Made by a program: the position numbers and the translations under genes. Of a DNA stretch of 15,230 nt, positions 1-6,093 are shown piece after piece. This DNA comes from Alphaproteobacteria bacterium (GTDB lineage: Bacteria > Pseudomonadota > Alphaproteobacteria > Puniceispirillales > Puniceispirillaceae): NCBI GenBank assembly GCA_009936885.1, contig JAACDT010000162.1:1-15230 (forward strand), read 5' to 3'. Below the pieces are notes generated by a model. That model was not told the DNA's origin, searched no databases, and was given only the letters and a program-made list of their open reading frames with translations. Position 1 is the first letter of the stretch; every line of letters begins with the position of its first letter.

Positions 1-1
1 A

Positions 2-397
2 GCATCTGGTCATTCAGCTCTTGGGGGATGGGCTGTGCTCGCGCTTCTGGGGGTCACGCTCTATTTGCCATTAACAGGGATGTTCTCTTCTGACGATGTT
101 CTTTATGAGGGGCCGTTGGCTTTTTTGCTGCCAGACCAAATGAGGACACTGACTGATTTTCATAATTATGGTGAAAAAGTGCTATTTATCCTTATAGTCC
201 TTCATCTTGCAGCAATGGCTATTTATTATCTACGCCTGAAAAAAAATCTGATACCAGCAATGGTAACAGGCAGGCGGCGTGGGGCAACCGGCATGTCAGC
301 AACAGTTTCGCAGGCCCATAGCTATGCCGGACTTCTCCTTTTGGCCCTCTGTATTGGCGGCGCGCATTTGCTTGCCCACCTTTCGCTTTACGTATAA
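2..397 (+). CDS. Cytochrome b561 family protein, C-terminal part (5' end outside window)
   Basis: An open frame enters the window at base 2 and stops at 395-397, giving 131 residues of a longer protein. It begins with ASGHSALGGW, followed by TGMFSSDD and EGPLA, then a histidine-containing segment (FHNYG) and the helix LIVLHLAAMAIYY, ending in NLIPAMVTGRRR. This order of motifs is typical of the membrane-bound di-haem cytochrome b561 family (PF01292). His4, His54 or His68 of the visible part are the likely haem ligands. The family moves electrons across or within the inner membrane, often from a quinol to a c-type cytochrome or other partner. After the usual family end there is an extra hydrophobic segment of about 20 residues (AGLLLLALCIGGAHLLAHL). 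The partner and start cannot be seen. An internal GTG is probably not a true start because the family homology continues upstream of it. Confidence 0.86.
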   Translation, partial: ASGHSALGGWAVLALLGVTLYLPLTGMFSSDDVLYEGPLAFLLPDQMRTLTDFHNYGEKVLFILIVLHLAAMAIYYLRLKKNLIPAMVTGRRRGATGMSATVSQAHSYAGLLLLALCIGGAHLLAHLSLYV

Positions 398-418
398 CAA
401 AAGAGCGATGTTGTTATA
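393..418. repeat. AT-rich inverted repeat at the end of the cytochrome b561 gene
   Basis: TATAACAA (393-400) and TTGTTATA (411-418) are perfect 8-base inverted arms around a 10-base loop, and the left arm includes the stop codon of the cytochrome gene. There is no T-run after the stem on the plus strand, and the stem has only two G-C pairs, so it is a poor intrinsic terminator. It could be a weak operator or mRNA end structure, or simply chance in AT-rich DNA. Confidence 0.3.
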
Positions 419-466
419 AAAGTTCGTTTCTGTGCACAGGCGTGCCGGATTATGCGCTCTTTGTTT

Positions 467-471
467 AGGAG
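467..471 (+). promoter_or_regulatory. Ribosome binding site that selects a GTG start
   Basis: AGGAG lies five T residues ahead of GTG at 477-479. The in-frame ATG at 432 has no comparable purine-rich sequence before it, so this site argues for the GTG as the start of the permease gene. Confidence 0.7.
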
Positions 472-476
472 TTTTT

Positions 477-1382
477 GTGCCCTTTCCCCCGCAAGTTCTT
501 GGTATTTTGTTAACGCTCATTGCTGTTGCCGCTGCCTTTGTAACAGGCTTATTAGTCAAAGCGATATCGGGTGAGTTACCTGTTTTAACCATGCTTATGT
601 TTAGGTTTGTTTTTTCACTGCCAATCCTCTTTACTGTCGCTATCGTGATGCGCGGGCGAAGCTGGTTTCATCTTACCGAAAAAAAACCGATGCTTATCCG
701 AATATGTTTTGGGCTAACAGGTATTAGCCTGTGGTTTTTATCGGTTAAAAACATTCCCCTTGGACAGGCAACAGCCTTATTTCAGTCATCTGTATTGTTT
801 GTCACACTTCTCTCGCCCTTTTTGCTAGGCGAGAAAATTGGTCCTTATCGTGGTTCTGCTGTTATTATTGGATTATTTGGCATTGTTGTGATCACAGACC
901 CGTTTTCGGGGCCTCTCTCGCTTGGCGTGATGTTTGGCCTTGGTTCTGCTCTGGCTGGCGCTGGCTTGTCTATTATTTTGCGCAAGCTTGGCAAGAAAGA
1001 GCATCCAGCTACCGTTGCAAGTCTCTATAATGCTGCAGCATTTCTCATTGTCTCGTCTCTGTTGTTTGTTTTTCCAGCGCAGTTTGAGATGCCATCACAT
1101 CGACAAATGATGTTTTTGCTTACACTTGGCATTGTCAGCTCATTACTGCAGATTTGTATGACATTTTCTTATCGCTATTGTGATGCTGTTATTATTTCGA
1201 CATTACGGTATTTGCAGGTGCCATTGGCTGGTATCGGCGGATATCTTATTTTTGCAGAATGGCTGAGTACGGCCCAAATAACCGGTGCAGCAATTGTCGT
1301 ATCATCTTGTCTCTTTATTGTCTGGCGTGAATTTGCTATTGCTCGCCAGACACAAAAAATCGAGCCGGAGACTAGTTTATGA
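477..1382 (+). CDS. EamA/DMT-superfamily permease
   Basis: The protein has 301 residues from the preferred GTG start, or 316 from the ATG at 432. It is almost wholly hydrophobic, with about ten membrane segments and two tandem halves, as in the EamA (PF00892) drug/metabolite transporter superfamily. Recognisable landmarks are LMFRFVFSLPIL near the end of the first segment, LGQATALFQSSVLFVTLLSPFLLGEKIG closing the first repeat, and FAEWLSTAQITGAAIVVSSC closing the second. The pair of repeat-ending motifs 'P.LA/LGE' is a family hallmark. It sits in the inner membrane and probably exports or imports a small metabolite; the substrate is not predictable. I prefer GTG at 477 because AGGAG precedes it by five bases and because the extra N-terminal residues from the ATG (cysteine-rich, containing no motif) look untranslated. 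The stop overlaps the next gene by ATGA. Confidence 0.86.
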   Translation: MPFPPQVLGILLTLIAVAAAFVTGLLVKAISGELPVLTMLMFRFVFSLPILFTVAIVMRGRSWFHLTEKKPMLIRICFGLTGISLWFLSVKNIPLGQATALFQSSVLFVTLLSPFLLGEKIGPYRGSAVIIGLFGIVVITDPFSGPLSLGVMFGLGSALAGAGLSIILRKLGKKEHPATVASLYNAAAFLIVSSLLFVFPAQFEMPSHRQMMFLLTLGIVSSLLQICMTFSYRYCDAVIISTLRYLQVPLAGIGGYLIFAEWLSTAQITGAAIVVSSCLFIVWREFAIARQTQKIEPETSL

Positions 1383-1933
1383 CCGTTCCTGTAACTTTGC
1401 GCATAATGGGCGAAATTGATATCCATACTGTTCCCGGCTTGATCCCGTCTGAGCAGACACCATTCAGCCTATCAGCAGCTATCGCCCCGCTTTCTGGGTT
1501 GGATGACGCGAATACTCATGATGTAAAAAACTGGCTTGGTGACCAACTTGATAAGGCCGATGCAGATGAGAGTGGGCCGTCAGATGCTGAGATGAAGCTG
1601 ATCGAAGATGCGGCAGCCTTACTGCTTTATCAGCAGGCAGAAGAAAATGATATTACCTATGAGGCAGATAGCTTTGTGTTGATGCTTGTGCTGCGTGAGC
1701 GCTGGCCAGTCGGCTCCAAAGCTAAATTAAGAGATATTGCTGCGCGGGCGGGGGCTGTTTTTAGCTATAAACTTGTTGTCTGCCCCCCTCAGCCCTTTAC
1801 TGAGGGGTCTGACGATGAGGCAGTCGCAAAAGCAGAAGCGGCATCACTTGCCGAAATGCTGCCGACGTTGAAACGGGCGCGTAAACAATTCGCAAGCTCA
1901 AGTGGCCTGCAACAATTTTTGAACAATGCTTAA
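1379..1933 (+). CDS. Uncharacterised acidic protein, 184 aa
   Basis: I do not recognise this family. The gene starts inside the stop of the permease gene (ATGA overlap), so the two are probably translationally coupled. There is no signal peptide or membrane segment, so the protein should be cytoplasmic. Residues about 40-90 are strongly acidic and helical in character (LDKADADESG, EMKLIEDAAALLLYQQAEEND). A middle part carries VLRERWPVGSKAKLRDIAARAG, and the C-terminus is a basic helix (TLKRARKQFASSS). A later in-frame ATG (residue 10, MGEIDIH) is an alternative start. Base composition is higher in G+C than in the right part of the window and the frame is long and clean, which supports a real gene. 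Its role may be linked to the permease, but this is only from position. Confidence 0.7.
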   Translation: MTVPVTLRIMGEIDIHTVPGLIPSEQTPFSLSAAIAPLSGLDDANTHDVKNWLGDQLDKADADESGPSDAEMKLIEDAAALLLYQQAEENDITYEADSFVLMLVLRERWPVGSKAKLRDIAARAGAVFSYKLVVCPPQPFTEGSDDEAVAKAEAASLAEMLPTLKRARKQFASSSGLQQFLNNA

Positions 1934-1938
1934 ACAAG

Positions 1939-3897
1939 CTAGGTTGCGAGTTCTGGACGATCTTTGAATTGCTCGAGTGCTTCGGGGTTTGATAATGCTT
2001 CAGTGTTTTTAACTGCTCGCCCATGAACAATATCGCGCACAGCAAGTTCTGTAATTTTGCCAGACCGTGTGCGCGGAATATCTGTAACTGCGCAAATAAC
2101 AGCCGGAACATGGCGCGGGCTTGCATCCTTGCGAATGGCCGTTCGTAAACGCTGTTGTAGATCATCGGACAGAACGCTTCCTTGTTTGAGCCGGACAAAT
2201 AAAACGATGCGAACGTCATTATCAGCGCTCTGACCAATAACAAGTGCTTCTATAATTTCATCAAAGGCTTCAACAATCCGGTAAATTTCAGCTGTCCCGA
2301 TACGGACGCCGCCCGGATTCAAGGTGGCATCCGACCGTCCATGGATAATAATCCCGCCGCGTTGGGTAAGTGTGCCCCAGTCACCATGCCGCCAGATATT
2401 TTCATACATATCGAAGTAAGCTGCATGATAGCGACTACCATCATCATCTTTCCAGAACCCAACAGGCATTGACGGGAACGGTGTTAGACAACACAACTCG
2501 CCTTGCTCTCCTGCAACCACTTTGCCGTCATCATCAAGGATGGCAACATCCATTCCAAGTCCACGCACCTGAATTTCGCCAGCGTAGACAGGCAAAACAG
2601 GGCAGCCCAAAACAAAACAGGCCATTAGGTCAGTACCGCCTGAAATAGAGGAAAGATGGATATCTGATTTGATGCACTCATAAACAAAATCAAAGCCTTC
2701 TTCTGAAAGCGGCGAGCCTGTTGAACATAATGTCCGTAATGCGGATAAGTCGGCAATGTTAGCAGGAATGACGCCTTCTTTGCGAACGGCATCCAGATAT
2801 TTAGCTGATGTGCCGAACAGAGACAGTTTTTCTGTCTCCGCCATTTCCCAGAGCCGTTCCGGGCCGGGATAAAATGGGCTGCCTTCATACACAATAGCTG
2901 TTGCCCCTGCCATCAGGCAGGAAACAAGCCAATTCCACATCATCCAGCCACAGGTTGAAAAATAAAAGACTCTATCACCCTGCCTGATATCAGCATGCAG
3001 TCGGTGTTCTTTAACATGTTGGCTGATTGTTCCGCCAACCGAATGCACAATGCATTTTGGCGCACCTGTCGTGCCGGATGAATATAGAATAAAGAGCGGA
3101 TCATTGAATCCGACCCGCACAAAGCTCTCAAGCGGCGCATGGTTCAAGGCCTCTGAGAAGATAGAGGCCGCAGTAATCATCGATATATCTTGATAATCAT
3201 CAAGGTATAAATCAATCAACACAGCTTCAACAGTGGGCAAGGCTTCTACAAGTTGGGCGACAACCTCGCGCTTATCGATTGTTTTACCATTATAATTATA
3301 CCCATTTATCGAGATAAGAATTTTAGGCTCGATTTGGCCAAACCGGTCTGTAACACCGGTAATACCAAAATCAGGAGAACAACTGGAAAAAATAGCTCCA
3401 AGACTAGCGGTTGCTAGCATCGCAATAAGCGCGACTTCACTATTGGGCACATAGCCTGCGACCCTGTCACCTTTAACGACGCCACGCGCCTGCATCCATC
3501 CAGCAAGGCGTAGCACCTTATCACGCAAATCTGGCCGTGACAGCTCAGTGCGGCGACCATCTTCACCATGAGCAATAAGACCTGGAATATCGCGCAGCGT
3601 ATCATCAAAGCTTAGCATATTTTCAGCATAGTTTAGGGTCGCATCAGGGAAAAATTTAGTGCCAGGCATCTTACCTGGATTTTCTATTATTCTTGTGCCT
3701 TTATCCCCAATGATGCCATGCCAGTCCCATAATGCTGACCAGAAATCCTCTGGCTTGATTACAGACCATTCCCAGAGCTTGTGATAATCATCTTCCCAGT
3801 TAAAACCAGATTCTGATGCAACGGTTCGCGCAAATTGTGACAGTTGCGTATCCACAGTTCCAGTTGGCGACCATAGCAATCGTGCTGAGCTAGACAT
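1939..3897 (-). CDS. aacS: Acetoacetyl-CoA synthetase (acetoacetate--CoA ligase)
   Basis: The 652-residue protein has full family length. It activates acetoacetate with ATP and CoA through an acyl-adenylate, in the cytoplasm, linking ketone-body or polyhydroxybutyrate-derived acetoacetate to acetoacetyl-CoA. The N-terminal ACS-type region shows LWEWSVIKPEDFW and MPGTKFFPDATLNYAENML (residues about 41-95). The adenylate-forming P-loop is YSSGTTGAPK (272-281), followed by YFSTCGWMMWNW (312-323). The hinge region is GRSDATLNPGG (520-530), and the catalytic lysine is in RSGK (Lys614). The conserved N-terminal LLWSP and total length separate it from acetyl-CoA synthetase. The start has GAGG at a proper distance (ACGAGGTTCGATATG). 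It lies in the same direction as the catabolic cluster but 278 bases away, and its base composition matches the left part. It converges on the 184-aa gene with 5 bases between stops. Confidence 0.94.
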   Translation of the reverse strand: MSSSARLLWSPTGTVDTQLSQFARTVASESGFNWEDDYHKLWEWSVIKPEDFWSALWDWHGIIGDKGTRIIENPGKMPGTKFFPDATLNYAENMLSFDDTLRDIPGLIAHGEDGRRTELSRPDLRDKVLRLAGWMQARGVVKGDRVAGYVPNSEVALIAMLATASLGAIFSSCSPDFGITGVTDRFGQIEPKILISINGYNYNGKTIDKREVVAQLVEALPTVEAVLIDLYLDDYQDISMITAASIFSEALNHAPLESFVRVGFNDPLFILYSSGTTGAPKCIVHSVGGTISQHVKEHRLHADIRQGDRVFYFSTCGWMMWNWLVSCLMAGATAIVYEGSPFYPGPERLWEMAETEKLSLFGTSAKYLDAVRKEGVIPANIADLSALRTLCSTGSPLSEEGFDFVYECIKSDIHLSSISGGTDLMACFVLGCPVLPVYAGEIQVRGLGMDVAILDDDGKVVAGEQGELCCLTPFPSMPVGFWKDDDGSRYHAAYFDMYENIWRHGDWGTLTQRGGIIIHGRSDATLNPGGVRIGTAEIYRIVEAFDEIIEALVIGQSADNDVRIVLFVRLKQGSVLSDDLQQRLRTAIRKDASPRHVPAVICAVTDIPRTRSGKITELAVRDIVHGRAVKNTEALSNPEALEQFKDRPELAT

Positions 3898-4175
3898 ATC
3901 GAACCTCGTAAATATGAAATGTCGTTACTACTTCAGAGGGCAAATAGCGTCATCATTTTGCCCAGAGTTGTGGTTCAAAGCAAGGGATGCAGTCTATTCC
4001 CAATAACAAAAAGGGGTGATAGTTCCCTATAAAATTTTTCCAAAAGCGAACCCAAGAAGTTAATAAAATTTTCAAATTTGGGTATCAAAGACGACGACTA
4101 TTATAATGGAAGATTCCATATTACTCATTCTCATTAAAGCTTAATTGAGTTTTAGTACAAATGACGTAGCGGTAA
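3898..4175. other. AT-rich spacer between the catabolic cluster and the synthetase gene
   Basis: No convincing gene or RNA is visible in this 278-base stretch. It should hold the 3' end of the cluster transcript and the promoter of the acetoacetyl-CoA synthetase gene. It contains two near-identical AT tracts (ATAAAATTTTTC at 4029-4040 and ATAAAATTTTC at 4063-4073), a short palindrome CAAATTTG (4073-4080), and the palindrome near a TATAAT listed separately. No GC-rich hairpin with a T-run follows the aldolase gene. It also marks the place where G+C drops toward the right. Confidence 0.6.
4100..4119 (-). promoter_or_regulatory. Candidate -10 box with adjoining palindromic operator
   Basis: On the minus strand TATAAT (4105-4100) matches the sigma-70 -10 consensus. 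Immediately upstream of it lies a palindrome, ATGGAA / TTCCAT with a 2-base centre (4106-4119), which would sit in the -10/-35 spacer as an operator often does. I see no good -35 box at 16-18 bases, and the implied leader to the synthetase start at 3897 would be almost 200 bases. Chance in an AT-rich spacer is a real alternative. Confidence 0.25.
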
Positions 4176-5201
4176 CTACATTGCATCATAGCATTGTCTA
4201 AAGGTGGCATCATTAGGGCTTAAAACAGCACCGTTTCTACCGTAGCAATGATGCGCCATCCAAGGAAAAGCGGTTTCATCAGCTATTTTTGAGATTTCTT
4301 TAAGATAGGGTAGTCCATCAGAAGCAAGACCATCAATGATTTGTTGCCAATTTGGATATGCCAAAAAAGCATCTTGCCAAATTGCCCGACCCGCTAAGAA
4401 ACCTGACGCTCCTGCTTTAAATGCGTGCAAAAGGATATCACGGAAGGAGTTTTTTTCAGCGCCAGCTGACAACATCACCCAAGGTCTTCCTGCGAGTCTA
4501 CCCATCTCGTCAAAGAGTTGCTGAACCTTATCTGAGCCATCAACCATGTTGGCATTTACGGGACTTTCTAATTTAAATAAGTCAACGCCATACTCAGGCT
4601 TTGCAAATTCTTCAACAGAAGCCAATACAAGGTCGCTGTCCTTCTCTTTCATTTCAATGTAGCCGTGTGATCCAGATAACTCACTGCGCAAAGGATATAA
4701 AAGTAATTCAAGCAGGAACGGGATATCAAAACGGGCACATTCTGCACCAACTCTTCTCACATAATCTTTTTGAAAAGCGATGTTTTCGGGTGAGGCATCT
4801 GGTCTATACCAAGCAAGTACTTTAACTGCATCTCCACCAAGCCGTTTAATTTTACTGACTGTCCAGTGATCAATGTTGTTTGAAAAGCGGCCTGCATTGC
4901 TTTCCCTGAATATTGAATCTTCAAGCGTCACTACCAAACCTTTATCTCTGGCCAACTCGTCGAACGCTGCAGGTATACCAAAATGTGGATCTAATAAAAT
5001 AGCTGAGCTTGGTCCCTGCAATTGCCTCACAATTTGTAATTTAAACTTAGCAACTTCATCCCATGGAGCCTCCGGCAGGCCAAAATGTTTAGCAATCGGT
5101 TCTTTGATAGGTGGGCGCTGGTCAGCTGCCACCATTTTGAAAAGGCCTTTTTTGTCTGCTAGACGGCGCATGCCGAGCAGCTTTCCAGGTGATAAATGCA
5201 T
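4176..5201 (-). CDS. LacD/YihT-type class I aldolase
   Basis: The 341-residue cytoplasmic enzyme is counted from ATG at 5201. A longer frame to 5264 would run through the kinase stop region, while GGAGG at 5211-5215 sits 9 bases before this ATG. The landmarks follow the Schiff-base aldolases LacD (tagatose-1,6-bisphosphate) and YihT (6-deoxy-6-sulfofructose-1-phosphate): AADQRPP (25-31), ILLDPHFG (68-75), VKVLAWYRPD (126-135), DLFKLESPV (207-215) with Lys210 as the expected Schiff-base lysine, PWVMLSAG (240-247) and GASGFLAGRAIW (264-275). The same fold occurs as the DUF2090 domain fused to some IolC kinases. It should split a phosphorylated keto-sugar into a triose phosphate plus a second C3 or other fragment. 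About 30 C-terminal residues extend beyond the short family members. It is the last gene of the cluster, one base from the kinase stop. The substrate is unknown. Confidence 0.87.
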   Translation of the reverse strand: MHLSPGKLLGMRRLADKKGLFKMVAADQRPPIKEPIAKHFGLPEAPWDEVAKFKLQIVRQLQGPSSAILLDPHFGIPAAFDELARDKGLVVTLEDSIFRESNAGRFSNNIDHWTVSKIKRLGGDAVKVLAWYRPDASPENIAFQKDYVRRVGAECARFDIPFLLELLLYPLRSELSGSHGYIEMKEKDSDLVLASVEEFAKPEYGVDLFKLESPVNANMVDGSDKVQQLFDEMGRLAGRPWVMLSAGAEKNSFRDILLHAFKAGASGFLAGRAIWQDAFLAYPNWQQIIDGLASDGLPYLKEISKIADETAFPWMAHHCYGRNGAVLSPNDATFRQCYDAM

Positions 5202-5202
5202 A

Positions 5203-6093
5203 TCAATGTTCCTCCATAAAAGTATAACAACTCTGGCGATCAGGAGAAGCTGATATTCCTCCAAATTTTCTGCACTTCATCGCGGCAGCAGCATTAGCAA
5301 CCTTGATAGCAGAACCTTCGCTCATCTCCTCACCTAAACAAAGAGAAAAAATACCGTGCCAGACGTCACCAGCGCCAACAGAATCGACAGTTCTAACAAT
5401 AAATGCTGGGATATTAGTTATCACGTTGTTCTGAAGATACCATACTCCATTTTCCCCGTCGGTCACACAGACCCAACAGCCGGTAACATCTTCTGCCCTT
5501 CGCAAACCTGTCTCGATATCGCAACTTGGAGCAAATGAATCCAATCCTTGTCTTGAAAAAGCTAAGTGAGTTGCTCCATTAGCATGGTTTTCTGTAAATG
5601 GTGCTTCTGCATCAATTATTATTGGTACGTTTCGTTTTTTACCAAACGCTATGGCCCAGTTAGTCAATTCTGGGTGTCGATTATCGGCTAGCACAGCACA
5701 TGGTCTATAGTCAGATTTTAATGTTTCTGACAACTCAGTGAATCCTTTGCCTGGAAAATTGAATGTCTGCCGTTCACCTCCACTATCTACGAATGCTGCA
5801 GACACTGAGGACTGGGTACCTGCTGATAGTAAACTCATTGACATATCTACAGATTCATCAATCAGGCTCTGACGAATAAAATTTCCTATCATATCATCAC
5901 CTAAATAGGTGATGAGTAGAGGCTGTGCCCCAAATCTAGCCATCGCGATGCTCGCATTGGCTCCTGGGCCCCCAACAACAAAGCGGCAATCATTTGCTCT
6001 AAATTTTTCACCACGATCGGAAAAATGGTCAATTTCCATAATTAGATCAACTGTCGCCCGCCCCGCTACTAATATTGATGCCGGCTTATTCAT
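5203..6093 (-). CDS. PfkB-family sugar kinase, YihV-like
   Basis: The 296-residue cytoplasmic kinase has both PfkB signatures: GGPGANASIAMARFGA (41-56), and VDSVGAGDVWHG (236-247) with Asp243 as catalytic base and the GAGD anion hole. From memory, several other stretches resemble 6-deoxy-6-sulfofructose kinase YihV more than fructokinase or KDG kinase: VLADNRHPEL (134-143), THLAFSRQGL (175-184), PAFIVRTVDSVGAGDVWHG, and AAMKCRKFGGISASPD (270-285). This hints at a fructose-1-phosphate-like product from a modified ketose. It overlaps the preceding ThDP gene by 8 bases, and its stop is one base from the aldolase start, so kinase and aldolase are probably made in step and act in sequence. Related PfkB kinases in many alphaproteobacteria are unassigned, so the exact substrate is open. 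Confidence 0.9.
   Translation of the reverse strand: MNKPASILVAGRATVDLIMEIDHFSDRGEKFRANDCRFVVGGPGANASIAMARFGAQPLLITYLGDDMIGNFIRQSLIDESVDMSMSLLSAGTQSSVSAAFVDSGGERQTFNFPGKGFTELSETLKSDYRPCAVLADNRHPELTNWAIAFGKKRNVPIIIDAEAPFTENHANGATHLAFSRQGLDSFAPSCDIETGLRRAEDVTGCWVCVTDGENGVWYLQNNVITNIPAFIVRTVDSVGAGDVWHGIFSLCLGEEMSEGSAIKVANAAAAMKCRKFGGISASPDRQSCYTFMEEH

Noticed and set aside
296..592. Minus-strand open frame of 98 codons over the cytochrome/permease gap
   Set aside because: It overlaps both flanking genes antisense, has no motif and no ribosome site.
1797..2243. Minus-strand open frame of 148 codons across the junction of the two converging genes
   Set aside because: It lies in another frame of the synthetase gene and antisense to the 184-aa gene. 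It shows no family motif, and both real genes explain the DNA.
4008..4027. Possible terminator AGGG...CCCT followed by five T on the minus strand
   Set aside because: The stem is only 4 bp and it lies about 150 bases past the aldolase stop, so it is too weak to call.
4873..5253. Plus-strand open frame of 126 codons antisense to the aldolase and kinase genes
   Set aside because: It is an antisense frame over clearly conserved coding sequence, with no ribosome site or recognisable motif.
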